Assembly: GCF_029688925.1 (NCBI RefSeq)
Contig: NZ_JARUKY010000012.1
Coordinates: 62,001 to 126,000, forward strand
DNA: 64,000 nt
Direction of reading: 5' to 3'
Source: Evansella sp. AB-P1
GTDB lineage: Bacteria > Bacillota > Bacilli > Bacillales > Salisediminibacteriaceae
Position numbers and translations under genes: made by a program. Of the stretch, positions 35,966-46,007 are shown piece by piece; the first letter of the stretch is position 1; every line of letters begins with the position of its first letter. The notes beneath the pieces are model-generated. The model was not told the origin of the DNA and did no database searches. It saw nothing but the letters and a program-made list of their open reading frames with translations.

Positions 35966-36949
35966 ATGCCGAAAATACATATTGGAATTATTGGACTAGG
36001 AGCTATTGGGGAACGGCTAATCTCATCTTTTCAGCAACGAGATGATGTTATCATATCAGCTATTTGTGATATTTCTGAAGCTCGACTTGAAGAAATTGCA
36101 GCAATGTACAATGTAAATCAATCATATGTAGATTACACAGAACTCCTCAATAACGAGGATATTGATGCTGTTTACGTGGCAGTTCCACCAAAATTTCATG
36201 AAAAAGTTGTGTTAGAAGCTGTCAAAGCAAACAAGCATATACTTTGTGAAAAACCTTTAGCTAACTCTGTAGCAGAAGCGAAAAATATGGTCGATGTCGT
36301 AAAAAATTCTCCTCATATTGTACATGGCATGCATTTTCCATTAAATTATCAAGAAAGTATCGTTCACTTTGAGAAATTGATTCAAGACGGCTTTATCGGA
36401 GATTTACGAAGAATCAATTTAAGGATGCACTTTCCACATTGGCCAAGACTTTGGCAGCAAACAGATTGGGTAGCAAGCAGAGAACAAGGTGGGTTTATAT
36501 TAGAAGTTGGTGTTCACTGGATTCAACTTATTCAAAGAGTTTTTGGTAAAATAAAGTCAGTGAAGTCGAAGCTTCAGTTTCCAAATGACCCAAAGGCATG
36601 TGAAAATAGCATTGTTGCAGAAATGATGTTAGAGAATGGAACGATAATTCTAATAGATGGAATAAGTGACATTGCTGGAGAAGAGGAACTTATTTTTGCA
36701 ACATATGGTACGAAAGGAACTTTACAGGTGAAAAATTGGCGTGATCTCCTTGGAGGGGAAAAAGGAGATCCGTTAATGAAAATTAAACCAAATACCTTAG
36801 AACGATCTTCTATGATTGATGAATTTGTTCGGGCCGTTCAGGGGCATGATGCTGAATTATATGATTTTTCTGTAGGATATGAGGCCCAAGTGGTGTTAGA
36901 AGCATTAAGACATCCAATGCATGATGATTGGCTAGAGCTAAAATACTAA
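35966..36949 (+). CDS. Gfo/Idh/MocA family oxidoreductase
   Basis: 327 residues. The N-terminal Rossmann fold has IGIIGLGAIGERL, and the conserved LCEKPLA provides the catalytic-site lysine. The C-terminal alpha/beta domain (GDLRRINLRMHFPHWPR...) completes the two-domain family plan. Members are NAD(P)-dependent sugar or inositol dehydrogenases and similar enzymes. Substrate unknown. AAAGGAGAG before the ATG. Confidence 0.9.
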   Translation: MPKIHIGIIGLGAIGERLISSFQQRDDVIISAICDISEARLEEIAAMYNVNQSYVDYTELLNNEDIDAVYVAVPPKFHEKVVLEAVKANKHILCEKPLANSVAEAKNMVDVVKNSPHIVHGMHFPLNYQESIVHFEKLIQDGFIGDLRRINLRMHFPHWPRLWQQTDWVASREQGGFILEVGVHWIQLIQRVFGKIKSVKSKLQFPNDPKACENSIVAEMMLENGTIILIDGISDIAGEEELIFATYGTKGTLQVKNWRDLLGGEKGDPLMKIKPNTLERSSMIDEFVRAVQGHDAELYDFSVGYEAQVVLEALRHPMHDDWLELKY

Positions 36950-36958
36950 TAGAGTTGG

Positions 36959-36989
36959 AAGGTCAAGGTTTGTGAACCTTGTCCTTTAG
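36959..36989 (+). terminator. Terminator after oxidoreductase gene
   Basis: AAGGTCAAGGTT pairs with AACCTTGTCCTT with one mismatch around TGTG. The following T-run is short (TTT). Confidence 0.6.
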
Positions 36990-37172
36990 TATTGTCACTA
37001 GTCAATCCGTCGTTTTGATATGGGTAAGACTCCCTTTGTTTTGGATTTTTAATCGTTTAATTTATATTTTTTTTATTTTAAAAATAGGAAAATAATGTTA
37101 AAGTGAAACTAGATCTAATGTTGATTGAAATAAGTACAAATTATTCATTACAAAATATAGGAGGTAGAAAAA

Positions 37173-38944
37173 GTGGTGCAATTTTCCAAACCGGACGTGG
37201 AACAATTTTTTAGAACTTATGGTATTCAAGATTTTGCAGTAAGCCCTGACGAAACGAAATCGTTTTTAGTACAAATTTAAGTGGAAAGTATAATTTATGG
37301 GCAATGGATTTACCACATCAATTTCCTTACCCTCTAACATTTGTTGATCAAAGCTTTCAGACCATAAGCTACGATAAAACAGGTCAATTTCTTGTAGTTG
37401 GTCATGATACAGATGGTGATGAGAATACCCAATTGTATGCAATTCAATCTCAAGGGGGAGAATTAAAGCCCCTTCGTGTTACTGATGGAGAAAAACACTT
37501 TTTCACTTCATTATCTAAGGACGGTGAACGATTGTATTATAGCTCGTCTAAAGGGAATGAAACATTTTTAAATTCGTATTGTTACAATATAGATAGTGAT
37601 CAAGAGGATCTTATTATTGAAGGAAGCGAAGCTGGAACTTTTTTATTCGAGGTAAGTCCAGAAGAGAAGAGTTATTTATATGTGAAGCATTTTGCCAATA
37701 CGCGTGTGTTAGCATACATAAGTAATAATGGAAGAGATCTTTTATTAAATCCAGAAGGACATACGGTTACAGGTGGATTATTTGCTTCTGAAGATGAAGT
37801 TTACTTTAGCACGGATGAAGGGGATGATTCCTTCCTTTTTCGTTATAATTTAAACAATAGGGAAAAGACTGAAATCTTGTCTTTTCATAAAGAGTCTATA
37901 AACACAATCAAGATTGACAAAGATAGAAACCTCTTATATTTTGTTGCTAGTAAAGGGGTTGAAGATGTTTTATATGAATATGATGTAGCCGCTAGAACAG
38001 TAACAACATTGGATTTACCAGTAAGTGTAGTAGAAAAATTAGTAGTTTCGGAAAAAGGTAGTATTTACGTTCTTGGTAAAAGTGCCATTCGTCCACATAA
38101 TATATACGAAAAAAAGGTTGGAGGAGATTGGTCTGAGCTTACAAAATTAAGAGTACCTAGTGTCTCAGAAGATGATCTTGTAGAACCAGAAGTATTGAAG
38201 TATCCATCTTTTGACAATTTAGAGATTGAGGCATTATTTTTTAAAGCAAAAGAAGAAGTTAGTAATGGTCATGTTATCTTATGGCCTCATGGTGGTCCAC
38301 AAGCATCTGAGAGAAAGAGCTTTCGTGCCCTTTTTCAATTTTTAGTAAACCGTGGGTATAGTATCTTTGCTCCAAACTTTAGAGGGTCAACAGGCTATGG
38401 ATTGAACTTTATGAAGATGGTGGAGGGTGACTGGGGTCATGGTCCACGATTAGATAATATTGAAGGATTAGAATGGTTAATTAAAAATGGGTATGCAGAT
38501 CGCAATAAAATCTTATTAATGGGCGGCAGTTACGGAGGATACATGGCTTTACTTTTACACGGTAGACACGCAAATTATTTTAAAGCTGTGGTAGATATCT
38601 TTGGTCCTTGCAATCTTTTCTCTTTTATTGATTCTGTTCCTGAGCATTGGAAGCCGGTAATGAAGCAGTGGGTAGGGGATCCGGTTGAAGACAAAGAACG
38701 ATTGACGGAGGATTCTCCAATTACTCATCTGGACGGAATGGCAAAGTCAATGCTAGTTATTCAAGGGGCTAATGATCCAAGAGTTGTGAAGGATGAATCT
38801 GACCAGATTGTTAAGGCACTACAAGATAAAGGTGTAGATGTGGAGTACTTAGTTTTAGAAGACGAGGGACATGGCTTCTCTAAAAAAGAAAATGAAATGA
38901 AGGTGTACCGCACTGTATTGGAGTTTTTTGATCGGTTTATTTAA
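37173..38944 (+). pseudogene. S9 family (prolyl oligopeptidase) peptidase, frameshifted
   Basis: The true start is GTG (37173) behind AGGAGG, giving MVQFSKPDVEQFFRTYGIQD and ending at TAA in 37278-37280. One missing T in the T-run 37263-37267 would continue it as KSFFSTNLSGKYNLWAMDLP into the long frame that runs to 38944. The rest is complete: a beta-propeller region, then the catalytic domain with the GGSYGGY serine, Asp in ANDPRV and His in DEGHGF. About 590 residues when repaired. The lesion is in a homopolymer, so it may be a sequencing error or phase variation rather than loss. Confidence 0.82.
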
Positions 38945-39025
38945 CATAAGGAAACGATAGGTGAAAAAAAAGTAAGTGTTTCCTCAATCTATCATTATCA
39001 TAATTGGTTTTAGTGGCTAGTTTTG

Positions 39026-39053
39026 TGGTCTTTGCTTATGCAAAGACCATTTT
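39026..39053 (+). terminator. Intrinsic terminator after S9 peptidase
   Basis: TGGTCTTTGC and GCAAAGACCA pair perfectly around TTAT, followed by TTTT. Confidence 0.85.
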
Positions 39054-39071
39054 ATCTTTCCGAAAGAAACA

Positions 39072-39521
39072 TTAAAATTTATGTAAATAAATAACACCAT
39101 CTCGTCTCGTTACTTGAAAATCTAAGGAATTGTTTACTTGAAGTGTTGATCCGACATAGGAAATACCGTATCCATTATTTGAAGGATATCCGTACACATA
39201 AGCAACTACCTTCTCGTCTTGTAAAAATACGATTTGATTCATCCCTTCACTAACCGTTTCCTTAATTTTATCCCACTTATAGCCAACTGTTTCATAAATT
39301 TGGTCCTTTGGTGTGTACGGATCGAAGAAATACACCACATCCCACTCAAAAGGAGTGACCTCATTTAAATTTATCGTTTTAATTGTATCATCTAGGGATA
39401 CTATTTCTTTTTTTAATAATCTAACATTTTTGTCCCATTGATCCTCGTTTAAAAAAACAATTAAGAGAAAGGTACAAGTAATAACAATGGTAAATATGAA
39501 CAATGTCCTTATCTTTTTCAT
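39072..39521 (-). CDS. Membrane-anchored hypothetical protein
   Basis: 149 residues. One N-terminal helix (about 6-24) then a soluble domain (WDVVYFFDPYTPKDQIYETVGYKWD...) that ends VTRRDGVIYLHKF. The pattern resembles small Bacillus envelope proteins of unknown function. AGGAGT before the start. Converges with the S9 peptidase gene. Confidence 0.6.
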   Translation of the reverse strand: MKKIRTLFIFTIVITCTFLLIVFLNEDQWDKNVRLLKKEIVSLDDTIKTINLNEVTPFEWDVVYFFDPYTPKDQIYETVGYKWDKIKETVSEGMNQIVFLQDEKVVAYVYGYPSNNGYGISYVGSTLQVNNSLDFQVTRRDGVIYLHKF

Positions 39522-39721
39522 GTGAAGACTCCTTTCAGATGAGATTGAATATGCTAGCTCTACTATTTAATACGGATGCAATGAGAAAAAAGTTTTACAT
39601 ATCAGTAAAATAATTTATTCAGTCCAATTTAGAAGGAGATAGTTCTCTGCGATAGCACAAGAAGTTTAAGTGGTTCTGTACAACAAACGGGGATAAATTA
39701 GCTAGCTCAGGGGGTACTTGA

Positions 39722-40231
39722 ATGAAAAAGTGGATTATCATACTAGGATCTCTACTAATATTATTCTCTATTTTATTTAACTATGTTTTTTCAAAAGGAG
39801 AATTTGTTATAGGGTCAACCTCTTATATCACTAAAGATGCCCAAATGGTGGAAGAAGGGCTTCCATTTTATATGGGCTACGGTCTCCATTGGGAGGGTTT
39901 TGGAAACCCAACTTTAACTAACGTAACAATAATAAAACACGATGGAACGGAGCTAAATAAAGACGATTTACAATTATCGGTCACATCGATGATTGATGAA
40001 ATGGGTGTAACGGGAGTGATAGACGAAGAATACGCAATGGAAGAAGGGTATGTCAACGAATACTTACCAGTAGAAAACTATAAAGTAGAAGACAATTTCA
40101 TACTCGTTTTCCGGGTGGAACTACACGATTCAAACTATGAAAATAACATAAGTCAGCTCATTATCGAATACAATAACTTTGGTTTTCAACAAAAACAAAC
40201 ACTGGAATTCGAAGGTTTTTTCAGGGATTAG
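39722..40231 (+). CDS. Secreted or anchored hypothetical protein
   Basis: 169 residues. The N-terminal helix (3-22) has no lipobox. The mature part is beta-rich (FVIGSTSYITKDAQMVEEGLPF...ISQLIIEYNNFGFQQKQTLEF), suggesting an immunoglobulin-like fold. Upstream GGGGGT may serve as the binding site. No family recognised. Confidence 0.6.
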   Translation: MKKWIIILGSLLILFSILFNYVFSKGEFVIGSTSYITKDAQMVEEGLPFYMGYGLHWEGFGNPTLTNVTIIKHDGTELNKDDLQLSVTSMIDEMGVTGVIDEEYAMEEGYVNEYLPVENYKVEDNFILVFRVELHDSNYENNISQLIIEYNNFGFQQKQTLEFEGFFRD

Positions 40232-40372
40232 AATGAAAAACTCAGTATAATTCTAAAAAAACTCCTTCTACATTTGAATAAATGTACTTACGTTATTTAT
40301 TACTAGAAAGGAATCAAAAGGAAGATTTAAAGTTTCTTGGGATTTGAAAGTGAAGATATAGAAGTTTTAATG

Positions 40373-40415
40373 AGAGGATAAGAGGAAGATATCGAACCTT
40401 ATCTTCTCTTTTTAT
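40373..40415 (+). terminator. Probable terminator
   Basis: An A/G-rich arm (AGAGGAAGAT) faces ATCTTCTCT, followed by TTTTT. It lies 140 bases after the previous gene. Confidence 0.55.
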
Positions 40416-40423
40416 TTGTAAAA

Positions 40424-40443
40424 GACTCAAAAGAACCGTCCCC
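40424..40443 (-). repeat. Dispersed GGGGACGGTTCT repeat copy
   Basis: GACTCAAAAGAACCGTCCCC, the reverse orientation of the family core, lies between a terminator and the yhxA-like gene. Confidence 0.65.
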
Positions 40444-40497
40444 ACACATAAATATTTTTGGATTGAAATATATTTATCTTGAAGGGAGGGGCTTTTT

Positions 40498-41853
40498 TTG
40501 AAATTTGAGGCGAAACATGAAGAATTATTAAAGGACGATGATAAGTATGTTTGGCATTCTATGAAGCCGTATAACCCTGATAATACGATTATTGTAAAAA
40601 AGGGCGATGGGGCCTGGATCACGGATAGTGAAGGAAAGAGATATTTAGATGGGATGTCAGGCTTATGGTGTGTAAATGTTGGATACGGTAGAACAGAATT
40701 GGCAAAAGTAGCCTATGAGCAATTAAACGACTTTGCATATTACCCGTTAACACAAAGTCATGAGCCGGCTATAAAGCTTTCAAAAAAGCTGAATGGGATA
40801 CTTGGTGATGAATATGTCATTTTCTTCTCTAATAGTGGTACGGAAGCAAATGAAGTAGCATTTAAAATTGCAAGACAATACCATGAACAAAATGGAAACT
40901 ACCACCGCTATAAAATTATTTCACGATATCGTTCCTATCATGGAAATTCGATAGGTACTTTATCTGCCACAGGTCAAGCGCAGCGAAAATATAAGTATGA
41001 ACCGTTAGCATCAGGGTTTTTACACGTTCCCCCACCTGATACTTATCGAAAACCAGAAGATCATGATTGTAATCCTAGAGAGCTTGAATCTGTTCAAGTA
41101 ATTGACCAAATGATGACTTGGGAATTAAAGGATACAATCGCTGCTGTCATTATGGAACCAATCATTACTGGTGGAGGTGTTATCATGCCTCCTAATAACT
41201 ATATGAAAGGGGTAAAAGCGGTTTGTGAGGAACATGGAGCCTTACTTATCGTGGATGAAGTGATTTGTGGTTTTGGGCGGACAGGTGAAGCTTTTGGATT
41301 TATGAATTATGGTGTTGAGCCAGATATTATAACGATGGCAAAGGGATTAACAAGTGCCTATTTGCCATTATCAGCTACAGCTGTAAAAAGAGAAATATAT
41401 GATGCTTTTAAAGGATCAGAGGATTATGATTTTTTCCGTCATATTAATACCTTTGGAGGTAGCCCCACTTCATGTGCATTGGCATTGAAAAATTTAGAAA
41501 TTTTAGAGACTGAAAAATTGTACGAAAGATCAAAGAGCATAGGAAAAAAAATAATAGGCAAGTTTAGGGATCAGCTTAAAAATCACTCATATGTTGGTGA
41601 TATTAGAGGAAAGGGCCTTTTAATAGGTATAGAACTTGTAGAAAATAAGGAGACAAAAGCGCCATTAGATGTCAAATTAGTGAATAAAGTAATTGTTACC
41701 TGTAAAGAAAAAGGGTTAATTATTGGGAAGAACGGTGTTACAGTGGCAGGTTATAATAATGTTATTACATTGGCACCACCGTTAATCATTACAAAGGATG
41801 ATATGAGTTTTATTATTAAAACGATTGTAGAGGCATTAAATAAACTAAATTAA
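40498..41853 (+). CDS. yhxA: Class III aminotransferase (YhxA-like)
   Basis: 451 residues. PLP-dependent omega-aminotransferase of the subgroup of Bacillus YhxA. Motifs are NSGTEANEVAFKIARQYH, SYHGNSIGTLSATG, the cofactor Asp in LLIVDEVICGFGRTG and the Schiff-base Lys in MAKGLTSAYLPLSA. Likely acts on omega-amino acids with pyruvate as acceptor; donor unknown. TTG start behind GGGAGGGG. A single gene with its own terminator, so it is not part of the island aminotransferase operon. Confidence 0.88.
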   Translation: MKFEAKHEELLKDDDKYVWHSMKPYNPDNTIIVKKGDGAWITDSEGKRYLDGMSGLWCVNVGYGRTELAKVAYEQLNDFAYYPLTQSHEPAIKLSKKLNGILGDEYVIFFSNSGTEANEVAFKIARQYHEQNGNYHRYKIISRYRSYHGNSIGTLSATGQAQRKYKYEPLASGFLHVPPPDTYRKPEDHDCNPRELESVQVIDQMMTWELKDTIAAVIMEPIITGGGVIMPPNNYMKGVKAVCEEHGALLIVDEVICGFGRTGEAFGFMNYGVEPDIITMAKGLTSAYLPLSATAVKREIYDAFKGSEDYDFFRHINTFGGSPTSCALALKNLEILETEKLYERSKSIGKKIIGKFRDQLKNHSYVGDIRGKGLLIGIELVENKETKAPLDVKLVNKVIVTCKEKGLIIGKNGVTVAGYNNVITLAPPLIITKDDMSFIIKTIVEALNKLN

Positions 41854-41871
41854 ATGGCTTTTATATAAGTT

Positions 41872-41898
41872 TCCTCATCTTTTGATGGGGTTTTTTTC
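41872..41898 (+). terminator. Intrinsic terminator after yhxA-like gene
   Basis: CCTCATC and GATGGGG pair (one G-U) around a short T loop, followed by seven T residues. Confidence 0.8.
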
Positions 41899-42191
41899 TT
41901 TAAATAATGATAGTTGTTATACGAGATAGACGATTGCACCAAAGTAATGAAATGATGATGAAAAAGAATAATTCTTTTGAAAGTAAAGGTAGTATTTCAT
42001 GTATTTTTCAAATATGTCTCCACTTTTATCAAAGGAGAAAAACATCATATATACCTTTAGAATCAAATTATTCAATGCAATCACACCCTTTTATAGGGTA
42101 GTTTGTACATAATAAATGGAAAATATGTACTCTTATGGATCTTTTTATTAATATTGTTTTTTTAATCATGTTTTGGAATGCTTAAACGCTG

Positions 42192-42393
42192 TTTGCTAGG
42201 TACAGAGGAAGGAGCCAGCGTTCCTGCAAAGAGTAAAAAAGAGATTTGCAGGCACGGAGGAAGGAGCACCGTTGCTGCAAAGAGTGAAAAGAGGTTTGCA
42301 GGCACAGAGGAAGTGGCCACCGTTCCTGCAAAGAGTAAAAAAGAGGTTTGCAGGCACGGAGGAGTCAGCCAATGAGCTTGCAGGGAGTAAAGG
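42192..42393. repeat. Tandem array of a 50-52-nt repeat (array 2, same family as array 1)
   Basis: Four units beginning TTTGC(A/T)AGG.AC.GAGGAAG, with CCACCGTT or a variant, then CTGCAAAGAGTAAAAAAGAG. CTGCAAA and TTTGCAG of adjacent units pair across the purine run, as in the array at 10327-10965. The rest of the 750-base gap (41899-42604) shows no supported gene. Confidence 0.85.
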
Positions 42394-42604
42394 ATTAGCG
42401 GAAAGCATCTTAGTTATAGCTATGTGCGGCTCTTGAACTCATCATGCCCTTTTCCTTTCATGACTTTTTATGTTTCCGTTGGACTATATCATTATTAATT
42501 ATCATGTATAGCATAAATAATAGAAAATTCCGAATATTCCTTATTAAATTGCTTTGTTTATAGTAAAATAAAAATATTACTATATTTAGTAGAGGTGTTA
42601 CGAG

Positions 42605-43030
42605 ATGGAATGGTTACTGAATAATATAGACATTTTGGCATTAATTTTTAGCTTATTCGGTTTAGGTATGTCATTTTATGCATTATTTTTACACAAAAAG
42701 CGAACGAAGATAATGGAGAAACAATATCAAGATAAAATAGATGAATCTAAGAAAGGAAAAATTACCTTATTTTTTCAAGAGGAAGTAGGTAGAAATAATT
42801 TATTAATTTTAAAAAATGAAGGAGAAGGGAACGTAACAAACATACGTCTTAAATTCAAAAAAAATAATAAGATTAGTGAACCAAATTATACACCAATTCC
42901 TCAGAAATTGGCTGCTGGAAATAAAGTCAATATTAAGTTGAAGAAATTTAATCCACCTCCTTGGGACATTACTCTCAAGTGGGACGATGATTATAAGAAA
43001 GATAGGACCTTAGAAACAACTCTCTCATAA
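42605..43030 (+). CDS. Membrane-anchored hypothetical protein
   Basis: 141 residues. One N-terminal helix (about 8-29), a charged linker (30-52), then a beta domain (KITLFFQEEVGRNNLLILKN...WDITLKWDDDY) of about 85 residues that looks immunoglobulin-like. AGAGGTG before the ATG. No family recognised. Confidence 0.6.
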   Translation: MEWLLNNIDILALIFSLFGLGMSFYALFLHKKRTKIMEKQYQDKIDESKKGKITLFFQEEVGRNNLLILKNEGEGNVTNIRLKFKKNNKISEPNYTPIPQKLAAGNKVNIKLKKFNPPPWDITLKWDDDYKKDRTLETTLS

Positions 43031-43117
43031 TGTTCTTCTTTAATTTTGTAAGTTCGAATTTAAAATAGATAATCTTTCAAGAAATGCTACTATATTTTAT
43101 ATAAGGAGTGGTTGTAA

Positions 43118-43873
43118 ATGGAAATTGTAACGTGTAAAGATGCTTTAGAACTTGGTATTCGTTCAGCAGAAAAATGTTCGCAAGTAATTAAGGAGGCCAT
43201 TAATAAAAAGGGGACTGCTAGAATTGTCTTATCCACCGGTAAATCACAATTTGAAACGTTAAAGGCTCTTGTAGCACACGACATTGAGTGGAATAAAGTA
43301 GAAATGTTTCATTTAGATGAATATGTTTACTTGTCTGAGGAGCATCCAGCAAGCTTTCGGAAGTATTTGAAAGAACGTTTTACAAATATCGTCTCATTAA
43401 AACGATCCTATTTTGTAGATGGTGAAGGGGATCTACAAGATACAATTTCATTTTTAAATGAAGAAATTACGAAAGAGCCTATAGATCTAGCTATTGTTGG
43501 AATTGGAGAAAATAGCCATATTGCCTTTAATGATCCCCCAGCAGATTTTGATACAAAGCATCCATTTATAATCGTAAATTTAGATGAAGCATGTAAAAAT
43601 CAACAAGTAAGGGAAGGTTGGTTTTCATCTATTGAAGAAGTACCAACTCAGGCAATATCCATGTCCGTCCACCAAATTTTAAAAAGTAAATGCATTGTTT
43701 CCCCAGTCCCTTATGTCACCAAAGCCAAAGCTATAAAAGCAACATTGGAGAGTGATAAGGTTTCGAATGAAATACCTGCAACCGCACTAAAAAAGCATCA
43801 AAATGTTTTTCTTTACTTAGATAATGATTCCGCGTCATTAATAAACGAAAATGATGTTCATTTAGAAGTGTAA
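43118..43873 (+). CDS. nagB: Glucosamine-6-phosphate deaminase
   Basis: 251 residues. Converts glucosamine 6-phosphate to fructose 6-phosphate and ammonia in amino-sugar breakdown. Landmarks are VLSTGKSQFETLKAL (phosphate loop), FHLDEYVYL, DLAIVGIGENSHIAFNDPP with the catalytic Asp/His region, and a C-terminal ATALKKHQNVFLYLD. Slightly divergent from YbfT/NagB of Bacillus. AAGGAGTGG before the ATG. nagA follows seven bases later. Confidence 0.9.
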   Translation: MEIVTCKDALELGIRSAEKCSQVIKEAINKKGTARIVLSTGKSQFETLKALVAHDIEWNKVEMFHLDEYVYLSEEHPASFRKYLKERFTNIVSLKRSYFVDGEGDLQDTISFLNEEITKEPIDLAIVGIGENSHIAFNDPPADFDTKHPFIIVNLDEACKNQQVREGWFSSIEEVPTQAISMSVHQILKSKCIVSPVPYVTKAKAIKATLESDKVSNEIPATALKKHQNVFLYLDNDSASLINENDVHLEV

Positions 43874-43880
43874 TAATGTA

Positions 43881-45029
43881 ATGGAAAAAATAAAAGGTAT
43901 ACATTATGAATCAGGAAAGAACATTGAGGTATGCGTAGAAGACGGGATTATTGCTAGTATTAATGAAATTAGAGAAAAGTGCAATAGTGTCCTTGCCCCT
44001 GGATTAGTAGATATACAGGTTAATGGATTTATGGGTATCGATTTTAATGATAGGCCGTTACAGAAAAATGAATGGAACACTATACTGATCCAATTAGCAA
44101 AAGTTGGTGTTACTACATTTTTTCCTACGATTATTACTAATTCCTTTGAGAACTTAGCCTACCTATTTGAAGTAAATGTGAAGCAACTTAAGACTGTTGT
44201 TTATAATGACATGGTCGGTGGATTTCACCTTGAAGGCCCTTATATTTCACCAATGGATGGTCCAAGGGGAGCCCACTCTAGAGAATATGTACGACCTCCA
44301 GATTGGAATGAGTTTTGTCATCTGCAGGAGAAAGCTTGTGGAATGATTAAACTCGTAACTCTATCTCCTGAATGGGAGGAAGCTGTTGATTTTATCAAGA
44401 GAGCTACCGAAAGCGGTGTGAAGGTGGCCATTGGGCATACATCAGCAGCTACAAATGAAATTCGAAAGGCAGTAGAAGCTGGTGCTATTATATCAACTCA
44501 TTTAGGAAATGGAGCTCATCCACAAGTACCAAGACATCCAAATTATATTTGGGATCAACTGGCAGAGGAGAGTCTTTGGGCTTCTGTTATAGCTGATGGA
44601 TTCCATTTACCTTCAAATGTTCTTCATGTTTTTAATAAAATAAAAAAGGACAATATGATCTTAGTGAGTGATAGTGTTTCATTAGCAGGTATGAAGCCTG
44701 GTGATTATTCTACATCCATTGGAGGAGAAGTAACATTAACAAAGGAAAACAAACTCCATATCAAAGACAATTCTACTATTTTAGCTGGATCTGCTCATTG
44801 TTTACTGCAAGGAGTCCAATACTTAGTTGAAGAGAATATATGCCATATTGGTGAGGCATTCAAAAAAGCATCTATTTTCCCAATGGAATTAATGGGTATC
44901 CCTAGTCAGAAAGGTATCCAAATAGGTGCACCAGCTGATTTTATTGTTTTAAGTTTGGATGACTGGAAAGTAAAGAAAACGTACAAGGGTGGAGAGCTGA
45001 TCTACGAAAAACCAGTTAATTTATATTGA
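43881..45029 (+). CDS. nagA: N-acetylglucosamine-6-phosphate deacetylase
   Basis: 382 residues, full length. Removes the acetyl group to feed NagB. Motifs are APGLVDIQVNGFMGIDFND, HLEGPYISP (metal Glu), AIGHTSA, STHLGNGAHP and the catalytic Asp in LVSDSVSLAG. Only a weak ribosome binding site precedes it, so translation may be coupled to nagB. No NagR/YvoA-type regulator gene lies beside the pair. Confidence 0.93.
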   Translation: MEKIKGIHYESGKNIEVCVEDGIIASINEIREKCNSVLAPGLVDIQVNGFMGIDFNDRPLQKNEWNTILIQLAKVGVTTFFPTIITNSFENLAYLFEVNVKQLKTVVYNDMVGGFHLEGPYISPMDGPRGAHSREYVRPPDWNEFCHLQEKACGMIKLVTLSPEWEEAVDFIKRATESGVKVAIGHTSAATNEIRKAVEAGAIISTHLGNGAHPQVPRHPNYIWDQLAEESLWASVIADGFHLPSNVLHVFNKIKKDNMILVSDSVSLAGMKPGDYSTSIGGEVTLTKENKLHIKDNSTILAGSAHCLLQGVQYLVEENICHIGEAFKKASIFPMELMGIPSQKGIQIGAPADFIVLSLDDWKVKKTYKGGELIYEKPVNLY

Positions 45030-45048
45030 ACGTTTTTGTGCATAAATG

Positions 45049-45080
45049 AAAGGGCTTGGTTAAACGCTAAGTCCTTTTCT
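45049..45080 (+). terminator. Intrinsic terminator after nagBA
   Basis: AAGGGCTTGG pairs with CTAAGTCCTT (two G-U pairs), followed by TTTCTT. Confidence 0.75.
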
Positions 45081-45209
45081 TAAGTGAAATCGTTCTAGTT
45101 ATTTTGATGTTATAATCTAACACGGTATAAATTAGATTAAACAGTCTAATTAGTGTATAATTAAACTGGAAAGTCAAATAATTAATCATATTTATTAGGA
45201 GTATTGACC

Positions 45210-46007
45210 ATGACAAATCCTGTTTCGATTTTTATTATGGATGTATCCGATTCAACATCAAAAAATAATTGGGAAGAAATTTCAACCTATTTAGATGAGT
45301 TGGAGGACTGGATAAACACTTTCGTTTGTCCTGTTGCGAAATCGATTGTTAAGCATCGACGTGGAGATGAAATTATCTTTATTGGGGAGCATTATGTTAC
45401 GGCTTATACTGTGGCAAATGTTATAAATCATATATGGAAATATCCACAACAGTCACCGTATTTTGGCATTACCTTTGGAAATATTGAAAAAAGTATTGCT
45501 TCTATTGACATCGAGACATGGAATCATCCACTAATTAAAAAAGCTCGTGAAGCAAACGAAAGAATAAAATATTCAAACGAAAAATTATCCGTTTTGTTTT
45601 ATCTAGATAATGATTATATTGTAGATAACAAAGTTGTAAATAGTAATGTACCACATAACGAAACGGAAAATTTATTTAACTTATTAATGGAAATGGAGTA
45701 CAATTTAAGAAAAAATCAAACAGAACTCCAAAAATTAATTTGTGATCTTCACTTTATTTATGAGAAACAAAATGTAGTGGCAAATTTAGTGAAGAAATCT
45801 CCAGCAACCATTTCTAGTCACTTCAAAAAAGGAAATAGTAAGCTGATTCTCAAGACAGTTGCTCAAGTACAACAAACGATTAACTCCTACGAAAAGTTTG
45901 GGAATGATAAAGAGTTGTCTCACTTTACAAAAGCATTAGTGAAATCAATGAAGATTAATATCGGTGAAAATCTCCCTAACTTTATTAATGTAGAAAGGAA
46001 TAGTTAG
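45210..46007 (+). CDS. SatD family protein
   Basis: 265 residues from the ATG at 45210, behind AGGAGT. The N-terminal domain (SIFIMDVSDSTSKNNWEEI...AKSIVKHRRGDEIIFIG) has the cyclase-like core of SatD proteins. The C-terminal part (about 190-220, NVVANLVKKSPATISSHFKKGN) looks like a helix-turn-helix. SatD is usually encoded next to a DUF3307 membrane protein, as here with no spacing. Precise function unknown. Confidence 0.75.
   Translation: MTNPVSIFIMDVSDSTSKNNWEEISTYLDELEDWINTFVCPVAKSIVKHRRGDEIIFIGEHYVTAYTVANVINHIWKYPQQSPYFGITFGNIEKSIASIDIETWNHPLIKKAREANERIKYSNEKLSVLFYLDNDYIVDNKVVNSNVPHNETENLFNLLMEMEYNLRKNQTELQKLICDLHFIYEKQNVVANLVKKSPATISSHFKKGNSKLILKTVAQVQQTINSYEKFGNDKELSHFTKALVKSMKINIGENLPNFINVERNS

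Noticed and set aside
41907-42101. 64-aa frame after the yhxA-like gene
   Set aside because: No ribosome binding site, biased composition, and it follows a terminator.
42178-42408. Short frames on both strands with repeated peptide
   Set aside because: Shadows of the second tandem array; no start signals, and units of unequal length.
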